Counted from the first letter of the stretch, positions 48,912 through 60,919 are shown. The stretch: DNA of 64,000 bases from Epiperipatus broadwayi (GCA_028023455.1 JAQFVV010000500.1:331740-395739), one strand, 5' to 3'. Made by a program: numbers and translations. Notes: a model not told the origin generated them from the letters alone.

Positions 48912-49782
48912 TTACAAATGAAATTCACGTGGTGGACTGAATTCCTGGATATGTTGCAAAATAGCAGTGAAATAATCATCCTTGAAGCATCGCCTCCACA
49001 TGAATTTGGTTAAATACGAATCCAGGTATTGTCTAGCTGTTCCTCTGTGCTTTTTGTTACGCCATTTTACTAGCCCCCACAACCTTTCTATATTTTGAGT
49101 GTGGAGTCCAGTTGATGGGTCCACAAAATTGTAGGTGTGATTGACCTGAAGGTGATCATATCCGGCCTCCTGTAATTCATGGTTTTTGTAACCTTTCCAG
49201 CAGTCGCTGTAAATAGTAGATCCTTCCTGCACATTGTCTCTGATGGCTTGCATGAGAGTGGATGCGGTTTGTCTTGAATGGCTATCACAAAACATTCATC
49301 CGTTTCCCTGCAAACACCACCGAATATCCACTGCTGGGGGAGAACTCTGCCGACATTATTTTTTCTTTTTGAAAAAAGACTTTTGTCAATTTCAACAACT
49401 CTGTTAGGGCCTCCAATTTTGACTTTTTCCTTATGTAACAGTCTCCATGTGCAGATTTCACAAAGATAGTTGTTCCAGTCGATGGTTGTTTTACTCGTGA
49501 TGTCCAACTGCTCCTCACAAAATCGAATAGATGTCAATTCTTTACACCAACTGTAAATAAATCTGATCGCAGTGATGAAACTGATTCGGGATCCTTCTGA
49601 TAGTGATTCTTTTATAAGTCTTTAAAATTACATCGCTATTGTTTCTCATAGTTCTTAATGTATATAGTCATAGGATGGCTGTTAACACAACATTTCCCAC
49701 TCAGGACGATTCCATACCTTTGTAGAAATTCGACTGCTTCAGCCTCAGAAGATGGTAAGTTCCATAACTTAATTTCTGCCAT
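48912..49782 (-). pseudogene. Merlin-type (IS1595/ISXO2-like) transposase, near full length, frameshifted (Merlin-3)
   Basis: Starting at the ATG complement of 49782 (MAEIKLWNLPSSEAEAVEFL), a short N-terminal zinc-ribbon-like part (GKCCVNSHP) is followed by a frameshift near 49620. Next come SFITAIRFIYSWCKELTSI, TIDWNNYLCEICTWRL and GGPNRVVEIDKSLFSKRK (first catalytic Asp), GRVLPQQWIFGGVCRETDE, and a second frameshift near 49280. The last frame has TLMQAIRDNVQEGSTIYSDC (second Asp), NFVDPSTGLHTQNIERLW (Glu) and YLTKFMWRR. The whole DDE domain is recognisable and only two indels separate it from an open frame of about 290 codons. The start abuts the inverted arm at 49850-50475, its likely terminal repeat. 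Confidence 0.88.
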
Positions 49783-49849
49783 ATTTTTTTTGATTAAATA
49801 GCAATAAATTTTCTGAAATGGTACTTGAGTATTACCTAAGCAAAAAATT

Positions 49850-50475
49850 AGCAATAAATTCAAATATTAACTAAGCCAAAAAATTAGCAATAAATTGTAA
49901 AAATTAGCACTTAAGTAAAAAAATTGTACACATTAGAACTTAGGTATTAACTAAGCAAAAAATTCAAAAATAGCATCAAAAATTATTAATTTTTAAATTA
50001 GAACTTCAAAAATAGCAAAAAAAGCAATAAATTGTACAAATTAGCAATATATTCAAAAATTATCAAAAATACCTCTTTCTTGAAATACGACAGCAGGTAG
50101 ACAGAAGTAAGCAGCAAAAAAACACAGAACTAAGCTAAAATAAGCACAAAATTAGCAATAAATTCAAAAATTATCAAAAATACCTCTTTCTTGAAGTACG
50201 ACACAGGAGACAGAAGTAAGCAGAAAATTAGCAATAAATTCAGAAATGATTAAGCAAAAAAAAACACCTCTTTCTTGAAATAAGACAGCAGGTAAAAGAA
50301 AGATACTTCCCACAATTCACCGCAGTATTATAAAATCTCGAAGGTATCGCGAAAACACCTTGACCACTTCTATCGATTAGTCATGCCAATGTTTCAGTTG
50401 CCATGACATTGTTTTGGTTCATCGTCGATCGTATCTACCGGCTACTTCTGTAGAACGTCATAGCTTAGTTAATAC
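49850..50475. repeat. Right inverted arm with minisatellite (partner at 39793-40290)
   Basis: Inner part: repeats of GCAAAAAATTAGCAATAAAT, then TTCAAAAATTATCAAAAATA, then CCTCTTTCTTGAAATACGAC, AGCAGGTAGA. Outer 210 bp: near-perfect reverse complement of 39793-40005, ending CGTCATAGCTTAGTTAATAC. Matching 8-bp flanks were not found (TTTCGTGG on the left, TCATCTAC on the right), so a single insertion is not proven. Confidence 0.8.
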
Positions 50476-50572
50476 TCATCTACCGTCAATTCTTAATTAT
50501 ATTCGCTATGACATTCGTATGTGGATGAATAATTTAAATCTTGGAATAACGGCAAAATGATTTATATATATA

Positions 50573-51485
50573 TTTAAGTTGGGAAAGGTTTACTTTAGCG
50601 ACCACAGCATAAAAATCATGTTCGCCCTCTAGTTTTCAAAATTATAAGTAAATTATTATTTGAAAATCTTACGTATATACTACTATATTACATTTACATT
50701 AAAATTTATTAAAATGTAAAAGATAAAAAAAATATTTACCATTTTAAAGAAGTTGAAATAATTGCACTAGTTTAATTAAAATAATTAGTTTAAATTATTT
50801 GAAACTTAAGAATTTAAACTATCGGCATTTATAACTTAAGAATTTAAACTATCTCGATGGTTCTCGGCGGAATAGATGACAATGGGGAGCCATTAGTCAT
50901 CGAAATCGACGAAACATATTATTTCCACAGAAAATACCACAGGGGGACTACATGCTTCTTGGCAGAAGTTGCGGATAGAACGGCTGGCTCATTGGAGGCC
51001 CTAATCCAGCAGTACATTTTACCAGGGACTCGCATAATTTCAGATGGCTGGGCTGCGTACAATAATATCAGCAGACTTAGCAATGGGGTGCACATGCATT
51101 CGGTTGTCATCCACCAGGACAACTTCGTGAATCCCGAAGACCAAGACATACATACCCAGAATATTGAGAATATGTGGATGAGGGCCAAGCGTAAGCTGAA
51201 ATTCCAATCTGGTACCAGCAGGGCTTTATTTTCATCGTACCTCCAAGAATTTGCCTTCCGCAGTAGATATAGCACTGCTGCCCTTTTCTCCAACTTCCTG
51301 CTATGCATAGGGTATAATTATGCTTAAAAAGGTCAATTTTTTTTTTTATTATCTTTTACGTTTTAATTAATAAATATTTACTGTAATTGTAATATAAGAG
51401 CAGATACGTAAGATTTTAGTTCTAATTTTAAAAACTAGATGGCGAATATGCCCTGGTCGCTAAAGTAAACCTTTACCTTTAAGTT
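50573..51485 (+). mobile_element. Merlin DNA transposon (Merlin-2), 897 bp
   Basis: The body 50581-51477 starts GGGAAAGGTTTACTTTAGCG and ends with the inverted counterpart (CGCTAAAGTAAACCTTTACC). It is flanked by a perfect 8-bp duplication TTTAAGTT (50573-50580 and 51478-51485). The two arms match imperfectly for about 180 bp. It carries a shortened transposase. Confidence 0.92.
50857..51327 (+). pseudogene. Merlin-2 transposase, N-terminally truncated but open DDE domain
   Basis: This open frame of 156 codons has all three catalytic residues: LVIEIDETYYFHRKYHRG (Asp), ILPGTRIISDGWAAYNNIS (Asp) and DIHTQNIENMWMRAKRK (Glu). It ends in YLQEFAFRSR. It lacks the zinc-ribbon N-terminus and about 15-20 residues after HRKYHRG, where family members have a xGxWVFGG strand; TTCFLAEVADRTAG follows directly. 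It is therefore a deletion product, although no stop interrupts the domain. The 5' flank has no promoter that I can support. Confidence 0.85.
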
Positions 51486-53959
51486 TAAATAAAAAGATAT
51501 AATGTGATACATTTTTCTTCAAAATATATTTAACGGTTTTCTGATTTAATGTTTTACATATATAATTGAAACTAAAGTATTTTCTTTAAATTTGCCTTTT
51601 TTTTATAAACAAATAATATTGTAAAAACAAATATGTTAAAAGTTATTTATTTCAGTAAAATAAAAATCATCCGTTTGTAATTAAAAATGAGAATTTTGTG
51701 TAAACAAGATATCAATTAGTGACGCACCCGGGGTAAAAAGTAAAATCTAGTTTACTGATTGATTTTTGTTTGCAACAAAAGACTTTATCATTGAATCAGA
51801 ATACCGTTACTTCTGCTAAGCTTTAACATTCTATAACACCTAAAAAGGAATTTAATTAGTGAAATCTGAATCGAATTATATATTTTAATAATTTTAAGTA
51901 AATTAAAAATAACACCTCGGAGATGTTATCTGTTGCAGAAATTGAATTAGATTATTTTGTTTAATTAAAAGTCAATTGGTCCCGAGGCTAACGAAATTCC
52001 AAAAAGGTGTTAAAGCTTTGTGGAAATATATAAATAGGCCTTATTTTAAGCGGAGCTGTAAATAACAGAAGATAAATTGTTTAACTTTACCATGTCTGGC
52101 TAAAGTCAGGCAAAATTTTGCTACCATTCCCGTGATGGAATGCTGAGTTCAATCCATCAAATGCTGAAGCAACAACCAACAAGCTTACACCAACTAAAAC
52201 ATGTCATAAGCCGCTAAAAGGTACTTGCCGTCATTCCAACACCATTTTAAATCGTCTCGCAACTGAATAAGAACATGCCATAAGCCGCCAAAGAACTCAC
52301 CTTCGTTCCAGCTCGAATCTATCCAGTCCAGCTAGAGAACTGTTATAATATTATTTAAAATCGCAGAGCTCTGTATGAAATTCAAAACAATCATTATTTC
52401 TTCAAAAACAGGTTAGCTAACCATATAACTATATTATTGTAATTTCTTTCTAAATTGTTTTCCGAATAATATAAAATGAAATACTTTTGCAAATTTCTTT
52501 ATTGTAAACTCTTTCTAAATCGTATTTGAAATTTATAAATGAAATGCTTTTGCTAAATTTCTTTGTTAATTAATATTTTGCTATATAAATTAATCACTGC
52601 AGTTATATTTTGTTTTCTTTTGCTTATTATTAATTATGCCTATGTTTCGAAACGGCGTGCATCTAATTATAGAATATGTTTCTTAAAGATATAATTTAAA
52701 ATCTTTGTACTATTATGTATTATAGCGTCAATTCGTGCGCTGTTTCGAAAACCTAATTTCTAGGCAGCGACATGTTTGTGCTCGTTATTTAGTCATTTAT
52801 TAATTAATTAATATAAATATAAAATGTGGCTTTTCAACCTTTAATTATTATGTTACTAAAAATTAAACTAGCCTGGAGTGTAATCATAAGTATATTTTTT
52901 AGTAAAGTATTCATAAGTCTCTTAGTAAATATACTTTTCCTCTTTTAAAAGTTTAGTAGTTGTAGATAACTAAAGAGATTGAATGGGATAAAGTAAAGTT
53001 TGTATATATATATTCCTGTCAGTAGCATATCATATTTTTCATGCTACAGAAGAGTTGGCTCTTTTGATCAAGCTGATGATCTAGTGTTCATTTAATATAT
53101 GATATTTAATTTATAATATCCTTCAGCTTGGCGGATGTGGAATTTATTTGTATTTTCTCGTTGTGCTGTTTTTATACATATATAAGATGAAACCACGGTA
53201 AGTCCAGCCCATCTACTCGTATAGGTAGTGCAGTAGCGAAGTCTGAGCTACGGGCCAGATTAGCACGTAAGTCCCCTGCTTCTTATGAACCAAATAAAGG
53301 TTCCCGTTTAGCAGCATGATGACCGGTTCTTGGGTAAACCGTTGTTTGTCAGGAAAACCCTGAAACTATTCTTCCATCCGCAGAGCAACTTTATTGTTAT
53401 ATTTTACTTGTGCCTACCATAACAGTAAAATCGTTATAGCCAACTCTGCCTCTCTAATCTGCAATCTTCGGCATTGAACCGAAGCATTCTTGAAAACCCG
53501 TTTGATCTAAAGCTATCTGGGACGCTTTAAAAGCCCATAGTTAATATATAAATTTATTATAATTAGATGTATTATTAAGCTTCACTCCAGACTTGGTTTG
53601 ATTTCATGAACAATAGCCACTTGAACTGATGATGAAAGGGCATAACTAATAAAAGTTAATGTAGTGATTAGTTATATAGTAGGGTATTTGTTTCCATTAA
53701 ATAATATTGGCGCAATTAAATAATAGCCAACATATCAATTATTGTTTAAATGGCCTAGAGTAATGTTACTTTATAAGTAAAATGCCTGCATGCATTTGTC
53801 AACAACATTTGTCAATAAATATATTTTATAATTCATTATCTATTAGTTTCTGTCTCATTATTAAATCAATCCAATTCACTAATTGCCCATAGCTATTTCA
53901 TTAGAAAGATCCCTATTAAATTAATATATTAGATTTTATCTTTGGGATGTCTTTAGTAT
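51486..53959. other. Unassigned DNA, part with LTR-like signals; no gene
   Basis: The segment about 51720-53560 is less AT-rich, contains TATATAAATAGGCC at about 52027 and AATAAAGGTTCCCG at about 53293, and has two internal duplications: a CATAAGCCGC-centred unit at about 52198 and 52271, and a TTTCTTTCTAAAT-type unit at about 52440 and 52500. A solo LTR is possible, but ends and target duplication could not be set. No coding domain was recognised. Confidence 0.35.
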
Positions 53960-54205
53960 TTAAGTTGTTTATATATATGTTTAAGTCCATGAGTCTTTTG
54001 TTTTCTCCGATTTGCTAGTGGGCTGGATTAAGAATTAATTCTCGTGTGCCATCATTGTTATGTTGTCCATTAGGTGTTTGATCTGGTGCTTGGAGAGTGG
54101 GTTCGAATCCAGGCTGGTTCCTGACCAAAATCCTGGGCTTGAAATACATTTGGTGAATTTCAGCTCGTGTTAGATGGATAAACATGTTTTGACCGGCTCA
54201 ATACC
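53960..54205 (+). mobile_element. tRNA-derived SINE S1, copy 3
   Basis: The plus-strand copy has the B box GGTTCGAATCC at 54100-54110, the upstream GATTAAGAATTAATTCT, and the 3' tail GATAAACATGTTTTGACCGG at about 54177-54196. Its 5' half aligns less well with the long 5' extension of copies 1 and 2. No target duplication was found. Confidence 0.8.
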
Positions 54206-55152
54206 AATTGATCATCCAAGCTGTAGTAAGCAACATGCAGTATTACAGTTTCGTATGGTAACATATGAAAGAGAAGATGGAACTAAGGGCAGGCGTGTAT
54301 CTTCTTATTTATTTGGGATCAGCAAATGGAACTTATATTAATAATCAAAAAGTGGAAGCTCAGCGTTGAACTTATGAGCTTAAAGAAATGGACGTTATAA
54401 AATTTGGCACTGTTTCTCCACGCTATGCGTGGAAAAACCGTACCGTTTAGAAGCTATATTTACACTCGCTTGCTAGTTTGGGTTTATATCCACGTTCTTA
54501 AAACAAACATAGCATGTAATGTGAAGGTGTGAATAATATAGAAAACCATAACTATTTAAATCTGCTTTAAAATTTAATATTCTTACATTGACTCTCACTG
54601 TCGGATAAATCTATGTATTTTTAAATTATTTTCTATTAAAAATCGATGTCTTTTTTTCTCTAAAAATGTTTTTTAAGGTAAGTTTTCCAACTTCCGTTTT
54701 ACTGCAATCTTTGAAAAAAATCGGTCTGGCAGTTCTGAACTTCGTTATTTTGAAAAGTGATTGTTTTTTGTATATTTTCAAATAATATTTGCAGCAATTT
54801 TTAAAGACCTAACGGTTTATAGATCTTTTATTTAGCAAACGTGTTATTTTAAATGCAAACAATAATTCGAAGATCTCTTATACAATAAATATTTTTTAAA
54901 TTACTGGAGAGAAAACAAATCAAACTATCCTTTAAATATATTAAAAGATCTATTCAGTTCAAAAATAAATTTATTAAAATTAATATGTGTGCAAGCAATT
55001 ACCAAAACATCAAACAGATTGTAGTGTGTGGTGATTTATTCAGTGTAAAAATCGAGTAAAAATATTCAAGACGTAAATATTAATTGAACTTGTATTTTAA
55101 AACTTTAAAATCATTTTAATAACTAAAAATGTCATATACTCACAAGGAAATT
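54206..55152. other. AT-rich DNA; no gene seen
   Basis: Nothing supported. A small hairpin (TTTCTCCACGC / GCGTGGAAAAACC) lies at about 54414-54440. Confidence 0.3.
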
Positions 55153-57500
55153 TCAAAATAATAGGTTTAATAAGTATGGAAAAGTAAGATATTTAGCTTC
55201 TCTTCTCCACATCACCCCTGCACACTTTCTTATTTCATCTATCCATCTCACATGTGGTCTCTTCCTGGGTCTTCTACAATCTCTTAAAATCCAGTTTAAG
55301 ATTTCAATTGTCCATCTACTATCATCTCTTCTAGCAATATGTCCAGCCCAACTCCACTTTAATCTTTTCAATGAAATCAGTTGCACCTTATTGTTCTCTT
55401 ACCGATATATTGGGTTCTCGATCTCTTCTTGTTACTCCCAATATACATCTCTCCATACTTCTTTGAGTGGTCTGAAGTCTGTATTGCTCTTCTATTAAGT
55501 ATCCAAGTCTCAGATCCATAAGTAAGAACAGGTAAAACACATTTATTAAAAATCTTTCTTTACAAACACATAGGCATATTTCCTTTTAGTATCAAGTTAT
55601 TTCTACTAAAAGCACTCCAACCAAGTTTAATTCTATGATTAATTTCATCCATTATGTTTCCATCTGTATTAATAATCTGACCAAGGCGTTTGTAACTGTT
55701 AACTTCTTCTAACTCATCATAAACAATCTTTATTTTCATATTTTGAGAAAATCCATTAAACATTACTTTAGTCATTTTAACATTTATCTTTAGTCCTACT
55801 TTCATCTGATAACTACTGCAACATTTCCTGTAGATCTAAAGCATTATTAGCAAAAACAACTACATCATCTGAAAAATCTAAATGACTGAAATAATCATTT
55901 ACTTTCACTCCTTTAGCTTTTCATTTTAATCCACAAAATACTTCTTGCAGCACTGCTGTAAAAAGTTTTGGGGATATGGAGTCACCCTGTCTTACACTTT
56001 TCTCAATGTTGACTTTTCCAGTATCATTATCTAATCTAATTGTTGCTGTTGCATTTTTATAAATATTCTTTAAAATATGACAATATCTTGGATCTATACC
56101 TTGATGATCCAATGCTTTAATCACTGAAGAAAAAAAAGTTTAGATTCAAATGCCTTTTCATAATCTACAAATCAAAAACATAATGGCAACTCATATTCAT
56201 TTGTCCTTTCTATAACTTCTCTCAATCCCTGGATATGATATCCTGTACTAAAACCACTTTTAAATCCAGATTGTTCTCTTGGTTGGTGGAAGTCCAGTGT
56301 TCTCTGTAGACGAGTTGTAATTATCTTAGTAAAAATTTTGTATAAAACTGATAAAAGACTGATAGGTCTGTAATTTCTAATATCTTCTTTATCACCTTTT
56401 TTAAATATTAAGATTAATACTACATTCTTCCAATCATCTGATACATCTTTATCATTTAGACATTTGGTATATAACGTTGTTAAAAAATTTTCTATTTTTT
56501 CACCTGCTTCTTTTAATATATCAATTATAATTCTACCATTACCTGGAGCCTTTCCTTTCTTCATATATTTAATTGTATGTCTCACTTCTTCATTTAAAAT
56601 TCTGGGCAATTCAGAAGATGTAATAGATATAGGAGGTATTTGTTCTTTATTACTATATAATTGTTGATAAAAGTCTTCTATCCATTTCATGATGTCATCT
56701 CTCTTTTTAGTAATAATTCCAGCTTTTTTTCTTATTGCAAATATAAATTTCCTACCAATACCAAAATGTTGTTTTACACTCTTGAGACTTTCATTCTCTT
56801 CTACTGCTTTCCTTCCTAGTTCACAGTTATACACTCTTATATCATTTTCAACTCTTTTCTGCATCATTTTACAAAATTCGACATATTCAATCATTTTTAA
56901 CACATCATTTTTGTGTATTTTCATATTCCTTTTTTTCTTCATAAATTCGCTAGTCTCAGTAACAATGTTATTGGTCAAGTGCTGCTTTTTTCAACCAGCT
57001 ATTTTTGTTGCAGTTTTTAAAAGTGTATCAGTTGTTTTCATATTAATTTCATTCAAATGTGAATCATGTTCAAAATCTACTAATACTTGAAACCTATTTG
57101 TAAGTTCTAATTTAAATTCATTAGAATGTTTCTGAAAATTAGGAATATCAACTGTAAATATTGTTTTTCTTAATAATTTTTGTCTTTCTAGTTTTGCACT
57201 AACATGTATTTCACATCTTACTACTTCCTCTGTTAAATTTATTAAGAACATTACAATCTTGAAATATGTATTTTCTGTTAGTCAAAATATAATCCAATTC
57301 TGCTGTACCTTCATTTGGATGCTTCCATGTACATTTCCTTTTAACATTTTTCTCAAAATAATAATTCATAATATAAAGTTTTCCTTTTCCTGCAAACTCC
57401 ACAAATCTATGTCACCTCTCATTTCTATTACCATAACCAAAATTATCTACTGCACTTTCATCTTTCATTTGTTTACCAATTTTCTACTGAAACAAAACAA
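55153..57500 (-). pseudogene. RTE-type LINE (RTE-1), truncated, endonuclease end to C-terminus
   Basis: Read leftwards: VDNFGYGNRNER, GKGKLYIMNYYFEKN, TWKHPNEGTAELDYIL and TNRKYIF form the end of the AP-like endonuclease. Then comes a 268-codon frame (56172-56978) with KKGKAPGNGRIIIDILKEAG, ILIFKKGDKEDIRNYRPISL, LYKIFTKIITTRLQ and QPREQSGFKSGFSTGYHI. Next are YCHILKNIYKNATATIRLDN and VRQGDSISPKLFTA, then VGLKINVKMTKVMFNGFSQN, and finally LKWSWAGHIARRDDSRW with VRWIDEIRKCAGVMWRREA. This is the motif series of RTE/BovB-like elements. Several frameshifts separate the frames and the YADD box was not readable. It lacks its 5' end and the last residues. Confidence 0.9.
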
Positions 57501-57614
57501 TTTGTAAAGAAAAAACTAAATATAAAAAAAATAAAAATAATCCATTAAAAAGAATATCTAGAGTTTTGTAAAATGGAACAAAAAAAAAAGTTAGTTACTA
57601 TATAAAAAAATATA
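57501..57614. other. Junction between two head-to-head RTE elements
   Basis: A short AT-rich spacer with A runs. RTE-1 points left and RTE-2 right from here. Confidence 0.6.
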
Positions 57615-58545
57615 ACTGTGATTAGCAAGGAAAGGTATATAAGAAAAAGTTCCAAAAATATAAAACAACATCTTGGCATTGGAAGAAAAGTTATTTCTGC
57701 AATAGAAAAAAAAGATGAAATTATTATTAAAAAGAGTAATTACATAATGAAATGTGTCAAAGAGTTCTATAAAAATTATATAGTAGTAAAGAATAAGGAA
57801 GCAAACCAATTCCCTACAATTACTACATCTCTATTACCCAGAATTTTAAATAACAAAGTGAGACATGCAATAAAATCTATGAAGCAGAGAAAAGCTCCAG
57901 GAAATGATGAATTTATAATCCATATTGTCAAAGATGCAGGTGAAGAAATAAAAAATTCTTGCCAAAGTAGTATATCAAATGTCTAAATGACTAAAGATGT
58001 ACCAGATATTTGGAAGAATACAATAGTAATATTGATATTTAAAAAGATGATATTTTCTTACCAAGATAATTACAAATTGTCTACAGTAAACTTGGATTTT
58101 AACCAGACAAAAAAAAAGAGCTGGATTTAAAAATGGGTTTTAACACAGTGGATCATGTCCATATATTGAGAGAAATTATATTAAATATCAATAAATATAG
58201 GCTGCCATTATTCTTTGTATTTGTAGATTATGAAAAGACATTTCATTCTATAAGTGAAGTTATAGACTTAGGATATTACTTTATTCTGGAGAATATTTAT
58301 CAAAATGTAATTGCAATGATTAGATTGCATAATGATACTAAGACTGTAAAAGATATGTAACAGGGTGAGTCCACATCCCCAAAATACCTTACAAAAATTT
58401 TACAAAAAATATTATGTAAATGAAAATGAGAAGTTGAAGGAATTAAAAGTAAATGGAGAGATTTACAGATGATGTAGTTGTTTTTGTAAATAATACTTCA
58501 GAACTTCAGGAGATGTTACAAGAGTTATAAGTTAAAAATAAAAAA

Positions 58546-58852
58546 GAGTACTAAAGATAAATGTTAAAAAGACTAAAATAATGTTCAATGGATTTTCTCA
58601 AAAAAAAAATTAATAAAGGTTGATAATGAAGAATTAGAAGAAGTTACTAATGACAAATGTCTTGATCAGATTAATATATATACAAATATAACAGATGAGT
58701 ACTAAAGATAAATGTTGAAAAGACTAAAATAATGTTCAATGGATTTTTAAAAAAAAAAAAAAATTAATAAAGATTGATAATGATGAATTAGAAGAAGTTA
58801 CTAATGACAAATGTTTTAATCAGATTAATATATATAGAAATATAACAGATGA
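58546..58852 (+). repeat. About 153-bp tandem duplication in RTE-2
   Basis: Two copies start GAGTACTAAAGATAAATGTT (58546 and about 58698) and end AAATATAACAGATGA. They differ at a few bases and in the length of an A run. The duplicated part encodes the region after the palm (KTKIMFNGFS). Confidence 0.85.
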
Positions 58853-58965
58853 AATTAATAATAGAAGTAAAACTTGGACAGACTATTTTGGTAGAAATAA
58901 CTTAATATTAAAAGGAAATATGCCTATGTGTTTGAAAAGGAAGATTTTAAATAAATGTTTTGAAT

Positions 58966-59117
58966 CAGATCTTATTTAAATAGCAACTCTTTCCATATAG
59001 TAGTGACATCCAGTGCCAGCCATAGTAATCAATAGATGCTAGAATATATGTTACTACTATTTTAAAATCTTGTGTAAGCATAATAAATGGCAATCATGGG
59101 ATGTCAGATCTTATTTA
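58966..59117 (-). mobile_element. 126-bp hammerhead-family-1 derivative with 13-bp target duplication
   Basis: CAGATCTTATTTA occurs on both sides (58966-58978 and 59105-59117), and the RTE-2 frame continues across when the insert is removed (DLIYGSE). The insert begins with the GGCAAAACTC-end equivalent (CAACTCTTTCCATATAGTAG), has AATCAATAGATGC, and ends CAATCATGGGATGT, the other terminus of family 1. The ribozyme region is absent, so it is an internal deletion product. Confidence 0.85.
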
Positions 59118-59189
59118 TGGATCTGAGATTTGAATATTTATCAGAAAAGCAGTACAGAGAATTCAGACTACTTAATGAAGTATGGATAT

Positions 59190-60919
59190 ATATATATATT
59201 GAACCGATTCAAATGTATGTTCATCCGAAACACTGGCCACTTAGGCAGAGAAGAACATACTCGGAGAGTATGTATGCCCAAGCGATAGCTATAAAGTATA
59301 TAACTAGCGTTACATTTCCAGGACATAGCTTCTTCTCGGCTGTTGAGTTCAACACCAAGTTCAAAGCACTTTTTTTTTGTTTGTGTATAAACACGGGCGC
59401 CAGCTACTTATTCTAAAAGAATACTAAAAGAATAGACAATGCACTTTGAACAGTGGCCACTAACTCAATGCCTAAATCCTCGACTAGCTCAGTTGTTTGT
59501 AATCACTAATAGATTATACTTAATTAGTGGTTAAAAGACTTGATAAAAGGGAATTGATAAAAAGAATTGACCGACAAATAAAGTTTAATTTGAAAGATAA
59601 TTTATTAACTAACATTTATTTACTAAATTTAAACATTTTATAATTCCAATAAAACACATGCATATTTTAAATTAACATTCTAAATAGTTTAAATATTCTT
59701 GAATATTTTCATAACAGAACACTGGGAATTTATCTACTTTGACTAATAATATTGATATAAGGATCACGCACATATTAACTCATGCACACACATAATAATG
59801 ATAATAAAGGACTACATAGCATTTGAAATTTAATCACACCCATCAATAGTTCATTTATGTATGATATAGAGTTCATATAATTAGATTCTTGAAAGATTCG
59901 TACGAATTAATGCAATGCAATGGCTATTACAGTATAAATGAAATAAGCAAATGTTTTACCTAGGCTTTTGAATGTAGACGTAGAATTTTGTTCTTTGGAG
60001 GCTGCTTTCGGTGAAAATGTTTCCATTATGAATGCTTACCAGCTGGCTGGGATGTTTCCTTGCTGAGTTTCCTGATTTTCACGATTATTACTATCGGAGA
60101 CAATTAGATATTGACGGAGATTTTCTAAGTTGTTACGTTGACATTATTTCACGTGCAGATCTTGCTGTTTTCATCAGACTTTTTAGGCTGTGGAGAGGCA
60201 TGAATTCCCAAAATCTCAACACTGCATTTTGTTTGTTGACTCAATGAATTTCTGAACTTCACTACTCAATTACTTTTGTGAACTGATTACTGTCCGACAA
60301 AAAAAGGTCTATTTATACCTGCGCCTTGTTGTCCTTCTAATATCTCCGGCAAAGATCTGTTGTCGAATTCCAGTGATAATCATTTGATAAACGTGTTTTG
60401 GAAGATTGCTTAATTATTAATAGCCATGCAATAAAACGTGTTGTTTTATTTTATTAATAGCCATTGCTGTGTTTTTAATGATAATCTTCTTTTATTTCAC
60501 ATACATTTTATTTATTTACAAATCGCACATATATACGCACATATATTTTTAATACAATTTACTATTTAGTTTTAACATTATTTTTTCTTTAATTAAACTT
60601 GAATGAAAAGAGATTTGTATGTTTTAACTTTTTAAATTATATTTATACGAATACAAATAAAAACTCTTTACTTTCTTTTATAACCCTTAGTTTAATTTCT
60701 CTAATGAAACACCCCTCTCCCCTTCTGATTAATTAATTGTAGCATTTTTATTTCAAAACTAACGCTAGAAAACTATTTCATTCTTATCCTTTTCTAAAAC
60801 AAACTGCAATAAACTCTTCAACGTTTAATTTTATGTTTTTCTTTGATGAACGATTATTTTAATAATATAATTTTAGATAAAATTATGTGCCTATATCAAT
60901 ATAGATACAATATATATAT
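59190..60919 (-). mobile_element. Probable solo LTR (~1.7 kb) inside RTE-2
   Basis: The segment 59200-60909 begins TGAACCGATTC and ends ATATAGATACA, has TG...CA ends, and is flanked on both sides by (AT)n that replaces a short piece of RTE-2. On the minus strand it has a good TATA box (GGTATAAATAGACC, complement of about 60310-60323). It is richer in GC than its surroundings in places. The frames 59087-59416 and 60032-60247 have no recognised domain. No second LTR or internal region is in the window. Target duplication cannot be judged because of the AT repeat. Confidence 0.5.

Noticed and set aside
47375-51327. Bacterial contamination, because the transposases resemble IS1595/ISXO2
   Set aside because: The Merlin superfamily is the eukaryotic relative of these elements. 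Composition, 8-bp duplications and nesting with LINEs, SINEs and PLEs are eukaryotic.
53626-53638. CTGATGATGAAAG, both hammerhead boxes in close order
   Set aside because: There is no room for stem II and no pairing flanks.
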